From positions 1-64,000 of the forward strand of contig CAZKTA010000002.1 of assembly GCA_964555645.1 (NCBI GenBank): a stretch of 64,000 nucleotides of DNA. The letters run 5' to 3'. Position 1 is the stretch's first letter; each line of letters starts with the position of its first letter. Shown here piece after piece: positions 8,325 to 17,597 of the stretch. The stretch comes from DTLC01 sp964555645. Its GTDB lineage: Bacteria > Verrucomicrobiota > Verrucomicrobiia > Limisphaerales > DTLC01. The translations under genes and the position numbers were made by a program. The notes beneath the pieces are model-generated. The model was not told the DNA's origin. It was given only the letters and a program-made list of their open reading frames with translations, and did not search any database.

Positions 8325-11215
8325 TTTTCGCGCAGTAGGTTACGCAAGAACCTACCCGTGTGCGAGTTTTTTTTGCGTGCGATCTGTTCGGGTGTGCCTA
8401 CAGCAACAACGCGGCCGCCGGCCTCGCCACCTTCAGGGCCGAGGTCAATTACCCAGTCGGCTTCAGCGATTAGGTCGAGGTTATGCTCGATAACGATCGC
8501 CGTGTGCCCGGCGTCAACTAACCTGTGCAGTACCTCTGCAAGCTTGTGCACATCTGCCATGTGCAGGCCAATGGTTGGTTCCTCCAAAATGAACAGGTCG
8601 CGCTTGGCTCTGGGCTGGAACAGGTCTGGTTCACTCAGGCCACCAAGCAAATGGGTGACAAGCTTGACACGTTGTGCCTCGCCGCCGCTCAAGGTCGGGC
8701 TCGGCTGGCCGAGCTTCAGGTAACCAAGCCCGGTGTCAACCAAAGCCTGCAGTGCGCGTTTGATGCGTGGTACATGCGCAAAAAACTCAAGTGCTTCCTC
8801 TACCGACATATCGAGCACCTGGGCAATGTTTTTGCCGCGGTATTTGATATCGAGCGTCTCAGGCGTGAACCGCAGGCCATTGCAGCTTTCGCATTTCACA
8901 AATGCGGGGGGTAAAAAGTTCATCTCCAGCTTCACCACGCCTGCGCCTTGGCATTCCTGACACCGGCCCTGCGGGCTGTTGAACGAGAACCTACCCGGGC
9001 CGTAACCGCGTAACCGCGCTTCTGGTACTTGCGCGAATAATCTGCGGATATCATCGAAAAATCCGACGTAAGTCGCCGGGATCGAGCGCGGCGTGCGGCC
9101 AATTGGCGATTGATCAACCTCGTGTACAGCCCGAATGGATTCGTAGCCGGTGACGTACGAGGCCGTTGAACCGTTGAACCGTTGTACGGTCGAACTGGCC
9201 CGGCGCGATTTGAGCGCTGCGGTTAAGGCAGGCAACAGACATTCACGCACCAATGTGCTTTTGCCCGACCCACTCACACCAGTCACAAGCACCAACCTGC
9301 CAAGTGGAAAACTAACGGTGACATTTCTAAGGTTGTGCTTCGATGCGTTGTGCAACGTCAGCCAACTGTGCGCTTCGATTTCAAGATTTTGTGTCGTCTC
9401 GGATTGCAGGTCTCGGATTTCGGTTTTCGGGGGGCCGACTTGTCTTCTGCACCCGCGCATTGGATATGTGCGCTTGGCGCTTAACCATTGACCAGTCACG
9501 GATTCAGGGTGCGCTATTAGTTCCCGCAATGTGCCCGCTGCCACAACTGTGCCACCGTGTACGCCTGCGCCGGGACCAAGGTCAATAATGTAATCGGCTG
9601 TGCGCATGGTAGCCTCATCGTGTTCGACGACAATGATCGAGTTACCACGCGCTTTGAGCGTTTCGAGCGCTGCCAGTAACCGCTCATTATCGCGTGGGTG
9701 CAAACCAATTGTCGGTTCGTCTAGGATATAAAGCACACCGCTTAGGTTCGACCCTAACTGTGCCGCAAGCCTGATGCGTTGTGATTCACCCCCAGACAAC
9801 GTCGGCACTGCACGCCCGAGCTGGAGATACCCAAGCCCAACTTCTTTGAGGAATCTAAGCCGCTCCCGGATTTCAGGCAGGATATCGCGTGCGATGAACG
9901 CGGCCCTGCCTTTTGGCTTTAGCCGGCTGAAAAAATCGTCTGCCGCCTCGACCGACATCTCAGCCAAATCAACAATCGTTAGGCCAGTCAGTTTCCCGCA
10001 TCGTAAAGTTCTCAGCGTCATTTGCGACGATGCCTCCGACAACGTGTGCGAAACCGCCTCAGGTGAAACCAACGCGATCTGGCGGTTTGCAGCAGGCACC
10101 ACGATAAGCCGGACTGCACGTGCCACCGGATTAAGCCGGGTGCCGTTGCACTCTGGACACGGCTCGCGCTGGCCTTCCATCCATTCGAACCATGTCTCCT
10201 CGATCATCTCGGCACGTGCACCACGGTCAACGTCCTCGGGCATCCAGAACAGTTCGCCGAACCCGCGGCAGCGCGCACACCATCCAGCAGGCGAGTTGAA
10301 ACTGAAATTTTTCGGGTCGAGCAGCTCGAATGACCGCCCGCAACTCGGACATGAACGTTCAGTGGAATGAACGGTCACTTTGCCGTAATTGTCCAGGGCA
10401 AGTAAAGTGCCGTTGCCAAGCTTGAGTGTCTCGTCAACGAGCCGGTGTGCTGAATAATTTGTAGCCCAGCCTTTAGGTGGAGCGCTTGTGCTTTTCAATT
10501 GCTTAATTTGCACTGAGGTGTCGCTAATTGTTGCGCGAGCTGCAAATGCGCGTCGGTCTAACACGCCAACCACAATCTCAATGTTGTGCTCGCGGTATCT
10601 GTCGAGTCGAAACGGTTTGCTTGTGTCATAGACTTTGCCATCGGCGCGTATTTCTTTGTAGCCGTGTTTGGCGGCCCATTCAGCCACGTCGGTATGAAAC
10701 CCTTTGCGCCGTTTCACCACGGGCGCAAGCAGAAGCAAATCGCCTCGTTTGCGCACCTCGATTCGTAGCTGGCGCGCAACCTCATCTCGTGTCTGGGCTT
10801 GAACCGGCTGCTGACAGTCCGGGCAGTACTGTAATCCGAGCCGCGCAAATAACAGCCGCAGGAAATGGTAAATCTCGGTTACAGTTGCCACTGTGCTTTT
10901 GCCGCCCCCACCGCGATTACGTTGCTCGATGCTAACCGTGGCTGGGATGCCAGCAATCAGGTCCACGTCTGGCCGCGCAAGTTGCTCGACGAACTGCCGT
11001 GCATACACGTTCATCGAATCGAGGAACCTGCGCTGGCCCTCGGCAAACAGTAGGTCGAACGCGAGCGTGCTTTTGCCAGAGCCGCTTACACCGGTTATAA
11101 CAACAAACCGGTTGCGCGGTATGGCGAGGCTGATGTTTTTAAGGTTATGCTCGCGCGCGCCGTGAATGACAATTGATTCGCCGGGCACAACACGCGTGTC
11201 CTGCAGGCTTATCAT
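8321..11215 (-). CDS. uvrA: UvrA-like excinuclease ATPase
   Basis: 965 residues from ATG 11215, which follows an AAAGG by 8 bases and sits 4 bases after the rtcB stop; a longer upstream frame would run into rtcB. It has two ABC domains. The first has Walker A 'GVSGSGKSTLAFD', signature 'TLSGGESQRIRLA' and Walker B 'LYILDEPTIGLH'. The second has 'GVSGSGKSTLVRE', 'TLSGGEAQRVKL' and 'LFILEEPTIGLH', where Glu replaces the usual Asp. A UvrB-binding-type segment ('KRRKGFHTDVAEWA') is present, as are zinc modules with C-x2-C pairs. UvrA finds bulky DNA lesions and loads UvrB in nucleotide excision repair. The linker before the second ABC domain contains a charged stretch ('KTEIRDLQSETTQNLEI') encoded by a short AT-rich repeat at about 9370-9440. 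This protein and the one at 13381-16758 are clearly different paralogs; I cannot say which is the housekeeping copy. Confidence 0.92.
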   Translation of the reverse strand: MISLQDTRVVPGESIVIHGAREHNLKNISLAIPRNRFVVITGVSGSGKSTLAFDLLFAEGQRRFLDSMNVYARQFVEQLARPDVDLIAGIPATVSIEQRNRGGGGKSTVATVTEIYHFLRLLFARLGLQYCPDCQQPVQAQTRDEVARQLRIEVRKRGDLLLLAPVVKRRKGFHTDVAEWAAKHGYKEIRADGKVYDTSKPFRLDRYREHNIEIVVGVLDRRAFAARATISDTSVQIKQLKSTSAPPKGWATNYSAHRLVDETLKLGNGTLLALDNYGKVTVHSTERSCPSCGRSFELLDPKNFSFNSPAGWCARCRGFGELFWMPEDVDRGARAEMIEETWFEWMEGQREPCPECNGTRLNPVARAVRLIVVPAANRQIALVSPEAVSHTLSEASSQMTLRTLRCGKLTGLTIVDLAEMSVEAADDFFSRLKPKGRAAFIARDILPEIRERLRFLKEVGLGYLQLGRAVPTLSGGESQRIRLAAQLGSNLSGVLYILDEPTIGLHPRDNERLLAALETLKARGNSIIVVEHDEATMRTADYIIDLGPGAGVHGGTVVAAGTLRELIAHPESVTGQWLSAKRTYPMRGCRRQVGPPKTEIRDLQSETTQNLEIEAHSWLTLHNASKHNLRNVTVSFPLGRLVLVTGVSGSGKSTLVRECLLPALTAALKSRRASSTVQRFNGSTASYVTGYESIRAVHEVDQSPIGRTPRSIPATYVGFFDDIRRLFAQVPEARLRGYGPGRFSFNSPQGRCQECQGAGVVKLEMNFLPPAFVKCESCNGLRFTPETLDIKYRGKNIAQVLDMSVEEALEFFAHVPRIKRALQALVDTGLGYLKLGQPSPTLSGGEAQRVKLVTHLLGGLSEPDLFQPRAKRDLFILEEPTIGLHMADVHKLAEVLHRLVDAGHTAIVIEHNLDLIAEADWVIDLGPEGGEAGGRVVAVGTPEQIARKKNSHTGRFLRNLLREK

Positions 11216-11219
11216 TCGC

Positions 11220-12653
11220 TTAACCTTTGACGCAAATAAGCGGTTTGCATCTGGCGACTTTGCGCGCCAACCCGGCCTGTTCGGCTGCATCAACAACAGC
11301 ACTGACATCTTTGTATGCGCCCGGCGCTTCCTCGGCGACACCGCGCACAGACGGGCTACGGATCAAAACCCCGCGACTGGCAAGTTCGTCTATGACTTGT
11401 CGGCCCTGCCATTGTTTGAGTGCCTGGTTGCGGCTAAGCGCACGGCCGGCGCCGTGCACGGCTGAAGCAAACGCTTTGGCCTCGGCAATATCTGTGCCAG
11501 CTAAAATGTACGAGCATGTGCCCATGCTACCACCAATGAGCACCGGCTGGCCCACAGCGCGGAACTCGGCCGGCAGCTCCGCTGCCCGACCCGGGCCATA
11601 CGAGCGCGTAGCGCCTTTGCGATGAACAAACAGTCGCTTGCGTTTGCCGTCAACAACGTGTTCCTCAACCTTACACGTGTTGTGCGACACGTCGTAGAGC
11701 AGGGTGAGCTTGGTATCTGGGAACACTTCGGCAAACGCTTTACCAGCCAAGTGCGACAGTATTTGGCGGTTTGCCAACGCGCAATTAATGGCAGCACGCA
11801 TTGCGCCCAAGTATCGCTGACCGACTGTAGATTTGATCGGCGCACACGCAAGCTCGCGTTCGGGCAAATGAATCCCGTGCTGCTGCGCCGCAGTGGTCAT
11901 TTCTTTAAGGTATTCGGTGTTGATCTGGTGTCCGAGGCCGCGTGAGCCGCAATGGATGCTCACGGTAATTTCGCCCAGCCGCAACCCGTACACGTTAGCA
12001 ATTTCTTCGTCGTAAATTTCCACGATTTCCTGCACCTCAAGGTAGTGATTGCCCGAACCAAGCGTCCCCATCTCGTCCTGTTGACGTTTCTTAGCCTGAT
12101 TCGACACACAATCCGGATCAGCCCCCTCCATCCGACCGTGTTCTTCGATGCGTTGGAGGTCTTCTGGTGTGCCATAGCCGTGTTGCACAGCCCAAACAGC
12201 TCCGTTTGCAAGCACATCATCGAGTTCTTTGATGCTCAGGTGTAAGTTACCTGTGCTGCCGACACCGGCAGGTATCCACCGAAACAGTGTATCGGCGAGT
12301 TCTTTTTGGTGTGCCAGCACGTCTTTCTTGTTTAAGCCGGTCAAAAGTGTGCGTACGCCGCATGAGATATCGAACCCGACACCCCCAGCCGAAATTACGC
12401 CGCCTTCATCCGGGTCAAATGCAGCTACGCCGCCAATGGGGAATCCATAGCCCCAATGCGCATCTGGCATGGCAAACGCAGCCTTTTGAATACCAGGCAA
12501 CGTAGCCACACCGCACGCCTGCTCGATAACCTTGTCATCCATCTCGCGGAGCAATTGTTCCGTTGCATAGATGACCGCCGGCACACGCATTCGGCCGGTA
12601 GCTGGGATGCGCCATTCGGTTTCGCTAATACGCTCGAGTTTATTAATGTCCAT
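11220..12653 (-). CDS. rtcB: RNA-splicing/repair ligase RtcB
   Basis: 477 residues, normal length for RtcB. The family signatures are visible: 'AFAMPDAHWGYGFPIGGVAAF', 'GGVGFDISCGVRTLL' with the metal-binding Asp and Cys, 'GTLGSGNHYLEVQ', 'IHCGSRGLGHQ', and 'VHGAGRALSRNQA', which carries the His that is guanylylated. RtcB joins RNA 2',3'-cyclic phosphate or 3'-phosphate ends to 5'-OH ends using GTP and Mn2+. A good SD (GGAG, about 7 bases upstream) precedes ATG 12653. It lies 41 bases after the archease gene, its known activating partner, and 4 bases before uvrA, so the RNA-ligase pair and the excinuclease gene are in one transcript. Confidence 0.97.
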   Translation of the reverse strand: MDINKLERISETEWRIPATGRMRVPAVIYATEQLLREMDDKVIEQACGVATLPGIQKAAFAMPDAHWGYGFPIGGVAAFDPDEGGVISAGGVGFDISCGVRTLLTGLNKKDVLAHQKELADTLFRWIPAGVGSTGNLHLSIKELDDVLANGAVWAVQHGYGTPEDLQRIEEHGRMEGADPDCVSNQAKKRQQDEMGTLGSGNHYLEVQEIVEIYDEEIANVYGLRLGEITVSIHCGSRGLGHQINTEYLKEMTTAAQQHGIHLPERELACAPIKSTVGQRYLGAMRAAINCALANRQILSHLAGKAFAEVFPDTKLTLLYDVSHNTCKVEEHVVDGKRKRLFVHRKGATRSYGPGRAAELPAEFRAVGQPVLIGGSMGTCSYILAGTDIAEAKAFASAVHGAGRALSRNQALKQWQGRQVIDELASRGVLIRSPSVRGVAEEAPGAYKDVSAVVDAAEQAGLARKVARCKPLICVKG

Positions 12654-12694
12654 AAAATTCTCCGCTCGGTTTTAGTCTTTGCTCCTTACACTTT

Positions 12695-13186
12695 TTACAC
12701 ATCCACCACGCATTGTGCAATCCAGCAACCGGGTTGCAGTTCGCGAACAGTCAGCTCGGCATAGGTTGCGCCTTTGACCTCGACAGCAGGTTCGTGCCGA
12801 GTGATGTCAATTGGCTCACCAGACGCCCTAGCCGTAAGCTGCTGAGCGCGGATTTGAACGTTGAACCTGCTGAACAGCATTTTGCGTGTGGCAATTTCGT
12901 AAATGAGTGTGTTAAGCCATTCGACCAACAGCAGTTCAGGCGTTGGCGCTTCGCATTGTACTTGGATTTCCTGGACCGGCTGTACGCGTGCAGGGTCGGT
13001 ACACACTGCCACAAGCGCAATTGCAGCCTGTTCGAATGCAGAGGCCATGGTCGGCCCGATGCCGCGCACGCCAATATCGGCCTTGTGCTCGAAGTGTTCC
13101 CAGCGTGGTAGCGCTGTGCCCGTCACCGTGTGGCTGGCTACAACCGCTTCATTGCAAGTTTTGGGTTGGTACGATTTGTCTGCCAT
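12695..13186 (-). CDS. Archease, RtcB-activating protein
   Basis: 163 residues from ATG 13186; a TTG at 13201 would add five residues. The body matches archease: 'WEHFEHKADIGVRGIGPTMASAFEQAA' in the front half (read in two parts, 'HKADIGVRG' being the Asp-containing metal site), 'LLLVEWLNTLIYE' in the middle, and 'EVKGATYAELTV' near the end. Archease promotes RtcB guanylylation and multiple turnover. The N-terminal 30 residues before 'WEHFEH' are longer than in typical 140-residue archeases and are of unknown use. It is immediately upstream of rtcB, the arrangement expected from function. Confidence rests on family pattern and context together. Confidence 0.93.
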   Translation of the reverse strand: MADKSYQPKTCNEAVVASHTVTGTALPRWEHFEHKADIGVRGIGPTMASAFEQAAIALVAVCTDPARVQPVQEIQVQCEAPTPELLLVEWLNTLIYEIATRKMLFSRFNVQIRAQQLTARASGEPIDITRHEPAVEVKGATYAELTVRELQPGCWIAQCVVDV

Positions 13187-13380
13187 AAGCGCAATATCCA
13201 AGGCTTGCCGCCGGTATCTTGCCGGCAGCTCTAACCTGAACTACCAGCAGAATGCCGGAAGCACGTTGCATTGTCCACTGTGCATCATGGGTTTGCGTGT
13301 GATGGACTGACTATGCGATGCTATTGATGGGTTTACCTGGTGCACGGTGTCAACCAGCGCTCCAACCTTGTGCGAGGCGG

Positions 13381-16300
13381 TTAAGGGCAGAGCACCTCGC
13401 GCAGCGCACGGCCAGTGTGACTGTGCGGGCAAGATGCAATGTCTTCAGGTGTACCAACTGCAACAACCTGACCGCCTTCGTCGCCGGCTTCTGGGCCGAG
13501 GTCAATCACCCAATCTGCGCACTTGATCAGCTCCAAGTTATGCTCAATTACAACCAGCGAATGGCCCGCGTCCACAAGCCGCTGGAACACGTGCAGTAAT
13601 TGCCGGATGTCGTCGAAGTGCAGGCCAGTTGTTGGTTCATCGAAAAGAAACAAAGTAGCCTGATTGACATTTGAACCTTGGGTCGTTGTTGCGGCAAGTA
13701 GATGTCTGGGTTCATGCCCTCGGATTTGTTTCGTGGTTCGGGTTTCGGATTTCAAAATTTCTATTTCTTCAGCCAGGTGCCGCACGAGTTTGAGGCGCTG
13801 GCTTTCACCACCTGAAAGCGTATTGATGGGCTGGCCAACGCGTAGGTAGCCCAGACCGACTTCTTGCAACAACCTCAGCATCGCAACCGCTTTCTGGGCT
13901 GGCTTCGATTCGGCGAGTCCACCGAGAAATGCTACAGCTTGGTCCACCGTAGCATCGAGCAAGTCTGCAATAGACAACTCGCTTCGTATGTCGGATTTTG
14001 GACTACGGATTTTTACGTCAAGAATGTGTTTGCGGTATCGCCTGCCGTTGCAATCCGGGCATCGAATGAACACGTCGCTCAGGAACTGCATTTCAACTTT
14101 TTCGAAACCCGCGCCGCGGCAGCGCTCGCATTGGCCTTGAGCAGAGTTGAAACTGAATGCACTGGCTGTCAAACCGCGTTGCCGCGCCAGCTCAGTCTGC
14201 GCAAACAGCTCGCGGATATGGTCGAAAGCACCAATGTACACCGCCGGGTTTGACCGCGGTGTCTTGCCAAGGCTCGACTGGCCAACCAGCACAACGCGAG
14301 CGAGTTGTTCCCAGCCTTCAATTTCTGTCCCAAAACCACTGCCAGCCTCGGTTGTCTCTTCGAACTCGGTGTCGGATTCAGTTCCTGAACCGAGTCTGTC
14401 TGATGCCTTTGCATTTTCAATCTGGAGTCCGAGTTTTGTGACCAACGCCGGATAAAGCACCTCACGTACGAGCGTCGTTTTGCCCGAGCCACTCACACCT
14501 GTAACCACCACAAGCCTACGGAGCGGGAAACTCACAGTGATGTTTTTAAGGTTGTGCCTGGTGGCATTGCGCAACGTCAGCCAGCCATGGGTTTCAACTT
14601 TTGATTGCCGATCTTGGATTCTGGGTTTCGGAATTGTTTCGGATCTTGGGTTTTGGATTTTGGTTATTTCCAAGGGCGCGACTGGTCGGCGTTGCGGAAG
14701 CTCGATTTTTAGCCTACCGCTCATGTACCTGCCCGTAAGCGAATCCGGGTGACGCAACAGCTCGTTGAAGGTGCCTTGGAACACAATGCGCCCACCGGCC
14801 TCGCCGCTGCCCGGCCCGAGGTCAACTATCATGTCTGCTGCGCGGATCACACCTGGCTCATGCTCGACTACGACAACAGTATTGTCGGCATCACGCAGTT
14901 GCTCGAGTATCCGCACGAGCCGATCCGTATCACGCGGATGCAGCCCTACACTCGGTTCGTCCAGCACGAAGAGCGTGTTCACCAGCCTTGTGCCAAGGCA
15001 TGTGGTCAGATTGACGCGCTCGGTTTCACCCCCTGACAAAGTACGTGTCGGTCGCTCAAGTGTGAGATATCCAAGCCCTACATCAACCAGATACCGTAGT
15101 CGTGTCCGAACTTCTTCGAGTACAATTTCGATCGGCGTTGGCATTGTACCAGGGTACAAGGCTGCTGCGGAACTTTTGCGAGCGAATTTTTGCACAAGCT
15201 GATTCACCAACTCGAATGCATCGCGAATCGGCAGCGCGTAGAAATCTGCAAGTGTGATTGACAAGTTGCGACCAGAGGTTGAACGGTGGATTTGTTCAAG
15301 TCGGGTCAACCCAAAATCTGCGATCGGCAATCTGTAAAGCAACGCGTCGGGTTTAAGCCGCGCGCCTTTGCAATCCGGACAGGTTGTGTATGCGCGGTAC
15401 CGCGACAGTAAAACACGCACGTGCATCTTGTACGCTTTAGACTCGAGCCAGCGGAAGTACCCTTTTAATCCATACCACGCGTATGGCCATTGATGCGCAT
15501 CGTCTATGCCGTAATCTTCGTCCCCCTCGATAACCCAGCGCTGGTGCTCGGGCTCGAGTTTTGCAAATGGCACATTCACAGGCACGCCGCGTGCCTTGCA
15601 AAATTTCAGCAAATCTTGCTGGCATTCGGCACTAAACCCACTGCGCCACGGTTTGATCGCGCCCTCGGCCAAGCTCAACGAACGGTCTGGAATTGCAAGA
15701 TTGTAGTCAATGGTGATAATCCGGCCGAACCCTTTGCAGGTCGGGCAAGCGCCGACCGGATGATTAAAACTGAACAGGGCAGGGGACGGCTCACGGTATT
15801 CGATGTCGCACTCGGCGCAGTGCAGTGCGTTACTGAAGCGAAGTGTTGTTACCGTGTGGCGTTGGGGCCAGGAGGAGGTCAAGGCCAAGCTGTCGAACCC
15901 GGAAAGCTTTCGGGGCTCGGCCAGTGAACAGTTAAACTGTTGCGTTGTTGGGGTAGGTTCGGCCGCGTCTGAGCAGATGTGCACGGCCAGTTTGCCTTTA
16001 CCAAAGTGGTACGCCTGCTCGCATGCCTCGATGAACCGCGCGCGGTTTTCAGGCGCAAGGCGGAGCCGGTCCTGGATCACGGTCAAACTACTCGGACGCT
16101 TTGCCGCAGACGACAGACCCCCAGCAGCATCGTCCACTCGCACAATCTCGCCGTTAAGAAGCAGCCGTTGGTAGCCTTGCTTGGCAATAAGCGCAAGGGA
16201 ATCCTCCAGTGAAAGCTTTTCCGAAAGGGGGAGATCAAACGTGACGAGAACCTCTGGATTCCGCGCCGGGCCGCCCGGCTTCGAATTTGCGTCGGGTTTA

Positions 16301-16758
16301 GGATCTTGGATTTCAGGTTTCGTGAGCGTCTCCCAGATGCTCTGAGGCGAATCTTTGCGCACCGGCTTGTTGCAGCCGCAGCAGTGTAATTGCGCAATGT
16401 ACGGCCACAAAACCTTCATATAATCGCAAATTTCGGTCATTGTACCCACTGTCGAGCGTGTGCTACGCACCGTGTTGCGCTGCTCGATTGCAATGGCAGG
16501 CGGGATGCCCTCCACTGAGTCAACCTGGGGTTTATCCATCCGGTCGAAGAACTGCCGTGCATAAGGCGAGAACGTTTCGATGTACCTGCGTTGGCCCTCG
16601 GCAAACAGTGTGTCAAATGCAAGCGAGCTTTTGCCCGAACCACTCAAGCCGCTTATGACAATAAGCTTCCGCAACGGCAGGTCTAAATCGAAATTCTTCA
16701 GATTATTCTGCCGCACACCACGAAGGCGAATTGCTTGTTGGAGGGGCGGTTTAGGCAT
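13381..16758 (-). CDS. Second UvrA-like ABC ATPase with repeat-encoded insertions
   Basis: 1125 residues from ATG 16758, about 150-180 more than common UvrA. ABC 1 has Walker A 'GLSGSGKSSLAFD', signature 'TLSGGETERVNL' (Glu where UvrA usually has Gln) and 'LFVLDEPSVGLHPRD'. ABC 2 has 'GVSGSGKTTLVRE', 'TLSGGESQRLKL' and 'LFLFDEPTTGLHFDD'. Zinc-type Cys pairs occur at 'CCGC', 'CPTCKGFG', 'CPDCKGARL', 'CERCRGAG' and 'CPDCNGRR'. The extra length is largely hydrophilic insertions at loops ('EIQDPKPDANSKPGG', 'KIQNPRSETIPKPRIQD', 'KIRSPKSDIRSE', 'EILKSETRTTKQ') whose DNA is a run of GGATTT/TCGGATTTTGG-like units. It is probably a DNA damage-recognition ATPase. It is upstream of archease by about 195 bases, so co-transcription is possible but not certain. 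Confidence 0.9.
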   Translation of the reverse strand: MPKPPLQQAIRLRGVRQNNLKNFDLDLPLRKLIVISGLSGSGKSSLAFDTLFAEGQRRYIETFSPYARQFFDRMDKPQVDSVEGIPPAIAIEQRNTVRSTRSTVGTMTEICDYMKVLWPYIAQLHCCGCNKPVRKDSPQSIWETLTKPEIQDPKPDANSKPGGPARNPEVLVTFDLPLSEKLSLEDSLALIAKQGYQRLLLNGEIVRVDDAAGGLSSAAKRPSSLTVIQDRLRLAPENRARFIEACEQAYHFGKGKLAVHICSDAAEPTPTTQQFNCSLAEPRKLSGFDSLALTSSWPQRHTVTTLRFSNALHCAECDIEYREPSPALFSFNHPVGACPTCKGFGRIITIDYNLAIPDRSLSLAEGAIKPWRSGFSAECQQDLLKFCKARGVPVNVPFAKLEPEHQRWVIEGDEDYGIDDAHQWPYAWYGLKGYFRWLESKAYKMHVRVLLSRYRAYTTCPDCKGARLKPDALLYRLPIADFGLTRLEQIHRSTSGRNLSITLADFYALPIRDAFELVNQLVQKFARKSSAAALYPGTMPTPIEIVLEEVRTRLRYLVDVGLGYLTLERPTRTLSGGETERVNLTTCLGTRLVNTLFVLDEPSVGLHPRDTDRLVRILEQLRDADNTVVVVEHEPGVIRAADMIVDLGPGSGEAGGRIVFQGTFNELLRHPDSLTGRYMSGRLKIELPQRRPVAPLEITKIQNPRSETIPKPRIQDRQSKVETHGWLTLRNATRHNLKNITVSFPLRRLVVVTGVSGSGKTTLVREVLYPALVTKLGLQIENAKASDRLGSGTESDTEFEETTEAGSGFGTEIEGWEQLARVVLVGQSSLGKTPRSNPAVYIGAFDHIRELFAQTELARQRGLTASAFSFNSAQGQCERCRGAGFEKVEMQFLSDVFIRCPDCNGRRYRKHILDVKIRSPKSDIRSELSIADLLDATVDQAVAFLGGLAESKPAQKAVAMLRLLQEVGLGYLRVGQPINTLSGGESQRLKLVRHLAEEIEILKSETRTTKQIRGHEPRHLLAATTTQGSNVNQATLFLFDEPTTGLHFDDIRQLLHVFQRLVDAGHSLVVIEHNLELIKCADWVIDLGPEAGDEGGQVVAVGTPEDIASCPHSHTGRALREVLCP

Positions 16759-16836
16759 CGAAATCGAAACTAAGTCAAGGTACACGCCGCGCAACCAAAA
16801 GCCGTTGCGCAATGCACAATGAACCGGCTGGTTGAA

Positions 16837-17051
16837 TCACTGCACTTGTTTCAAGGACTCTTCAATTCGAATATCCGCGTCCAACAGCGCACCTTTGAGT
16901 GTATATCTTTCGCGATGAAACGAAAGCACGATCCTCCAACCACATCAGGATGCGCCATCTTAACATGGCTTCTGCGCGGGTTAATCTCGACAAAACCAAG
17001 GTGCTTTAGCGCCGCGAGCACTTGCTGACCGGAAAGACCAGGAAGCTTCAC
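16837..17051 (-). pseudogene. hicA: HicA-like toxin, frameshifted
   Basis: The frame from GTG 17051 gives 'MKLPGLSGQQVLAALKHLGF', then 'RRSHVKMAHPD', the N-terminal half of a HicA mRNA interferase with its catalytic His. After about base 16940 the family similarity continues in another frame as 'RIVLSFHRERYTLKG' and 'DADIRIEESLKQVQ', ending at TGA 16837. One inserted or deleted base would join the two halves. The start overlaps the stop of the preceding antitoxin frame, as in live hicBA-type pairs. So this is either a recently killed toxin or a sequencing indel. Its partner upstream is also frameshifted, which favours true decay. Confidence 0.7.
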
Positions 17052-17249
17052 ACGAGTTCAACGAGTTCGCATGTCTCTTTACCTACTAGTTGTTCGGGTG
17101 TCGGTTCCAGATACAGCTCGATTGCCTCGCGTATGTTCTGCAGTGCCTCTTTGCGCGTTTCCCATTGTGACCAGCAAACTGCACAACGCCAGACAGTGTG
17201 CCACGTAATAACCGTCTTCGCCCCGCTCTAATACGACTTTAATCTTCAT
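17048..17249 (-). pseudogene. hicB: HicB-like antitoxin, frameshifted
   Basis: From ATG 17249 the frame reads 'MKIKVVLERGEDGYYVAHCLAL', the opening of a HicB antitoxin. The match then moves to another frame as 'VCWSQWETRKEALQNIREAI' plus 'ELYLEPTPEQLVGKETCEL', ending at TGA 17048-17050. That end overlaps the GTG of the hicA remnant. The single shift is near 17170-17190. The order antitoxin then toxin and the overlap are as expected. The ATG in turn overlaps a TGA that ends a short upstream frame ('MLKEGRLTSEQAVTKLIA'), which I cannot identify. Bases 17250-17597 otherwise show nothing recognisable. Confidence 0.7.
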
Positions 17250-17597
17250 GCGATAAGTTTAGTTACCGCCTGTTCGGACGTCAACCGGCCTTCCTTAAGC
17301 ATGACGCATAAGGATCGGAACAACGGCTAAAAATATGGGGGTGTCACTCCTCGAAACGCGCGTTCTCAACGGCTCGGGCTGTTTTCAGCAACCCAGATCA
17401 CACCGGCGTTCTCGGGAGCGAGTGTTGCTTGAGAAAATGTTAGGTCAGGCACAACAGCGTCAATTGGCCCAAATGGTAAAAGCAAAACTACCGACTGTGT
17501 CGAACGTACGCCCGTTTCTCTCGTGTACGCAAGAGACCACGCGCAATCGTCAAAGTGCTTGTGTGGTTGGCGCGAACCTTGCAACTATTGTTGCGCA

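Noticed and set aside
13202..13260. GC-rich hairpin (GCCGCCGGTATCTTGCCGGCAGC) before archease as a terminator or riboswitch.
   Set aside because: No T-run follows and the sequence is a piece of the dispersed 'GGCAAGATGCCGG' repeat.
17366..17584. A 72-codon minus-strand frame upstream of hicB.
   Set aside because: No family likeness and no overlap with hicB; only the tail 'MLKEGRLTSEQAVTKLIA' in another frame touches the hicB start.
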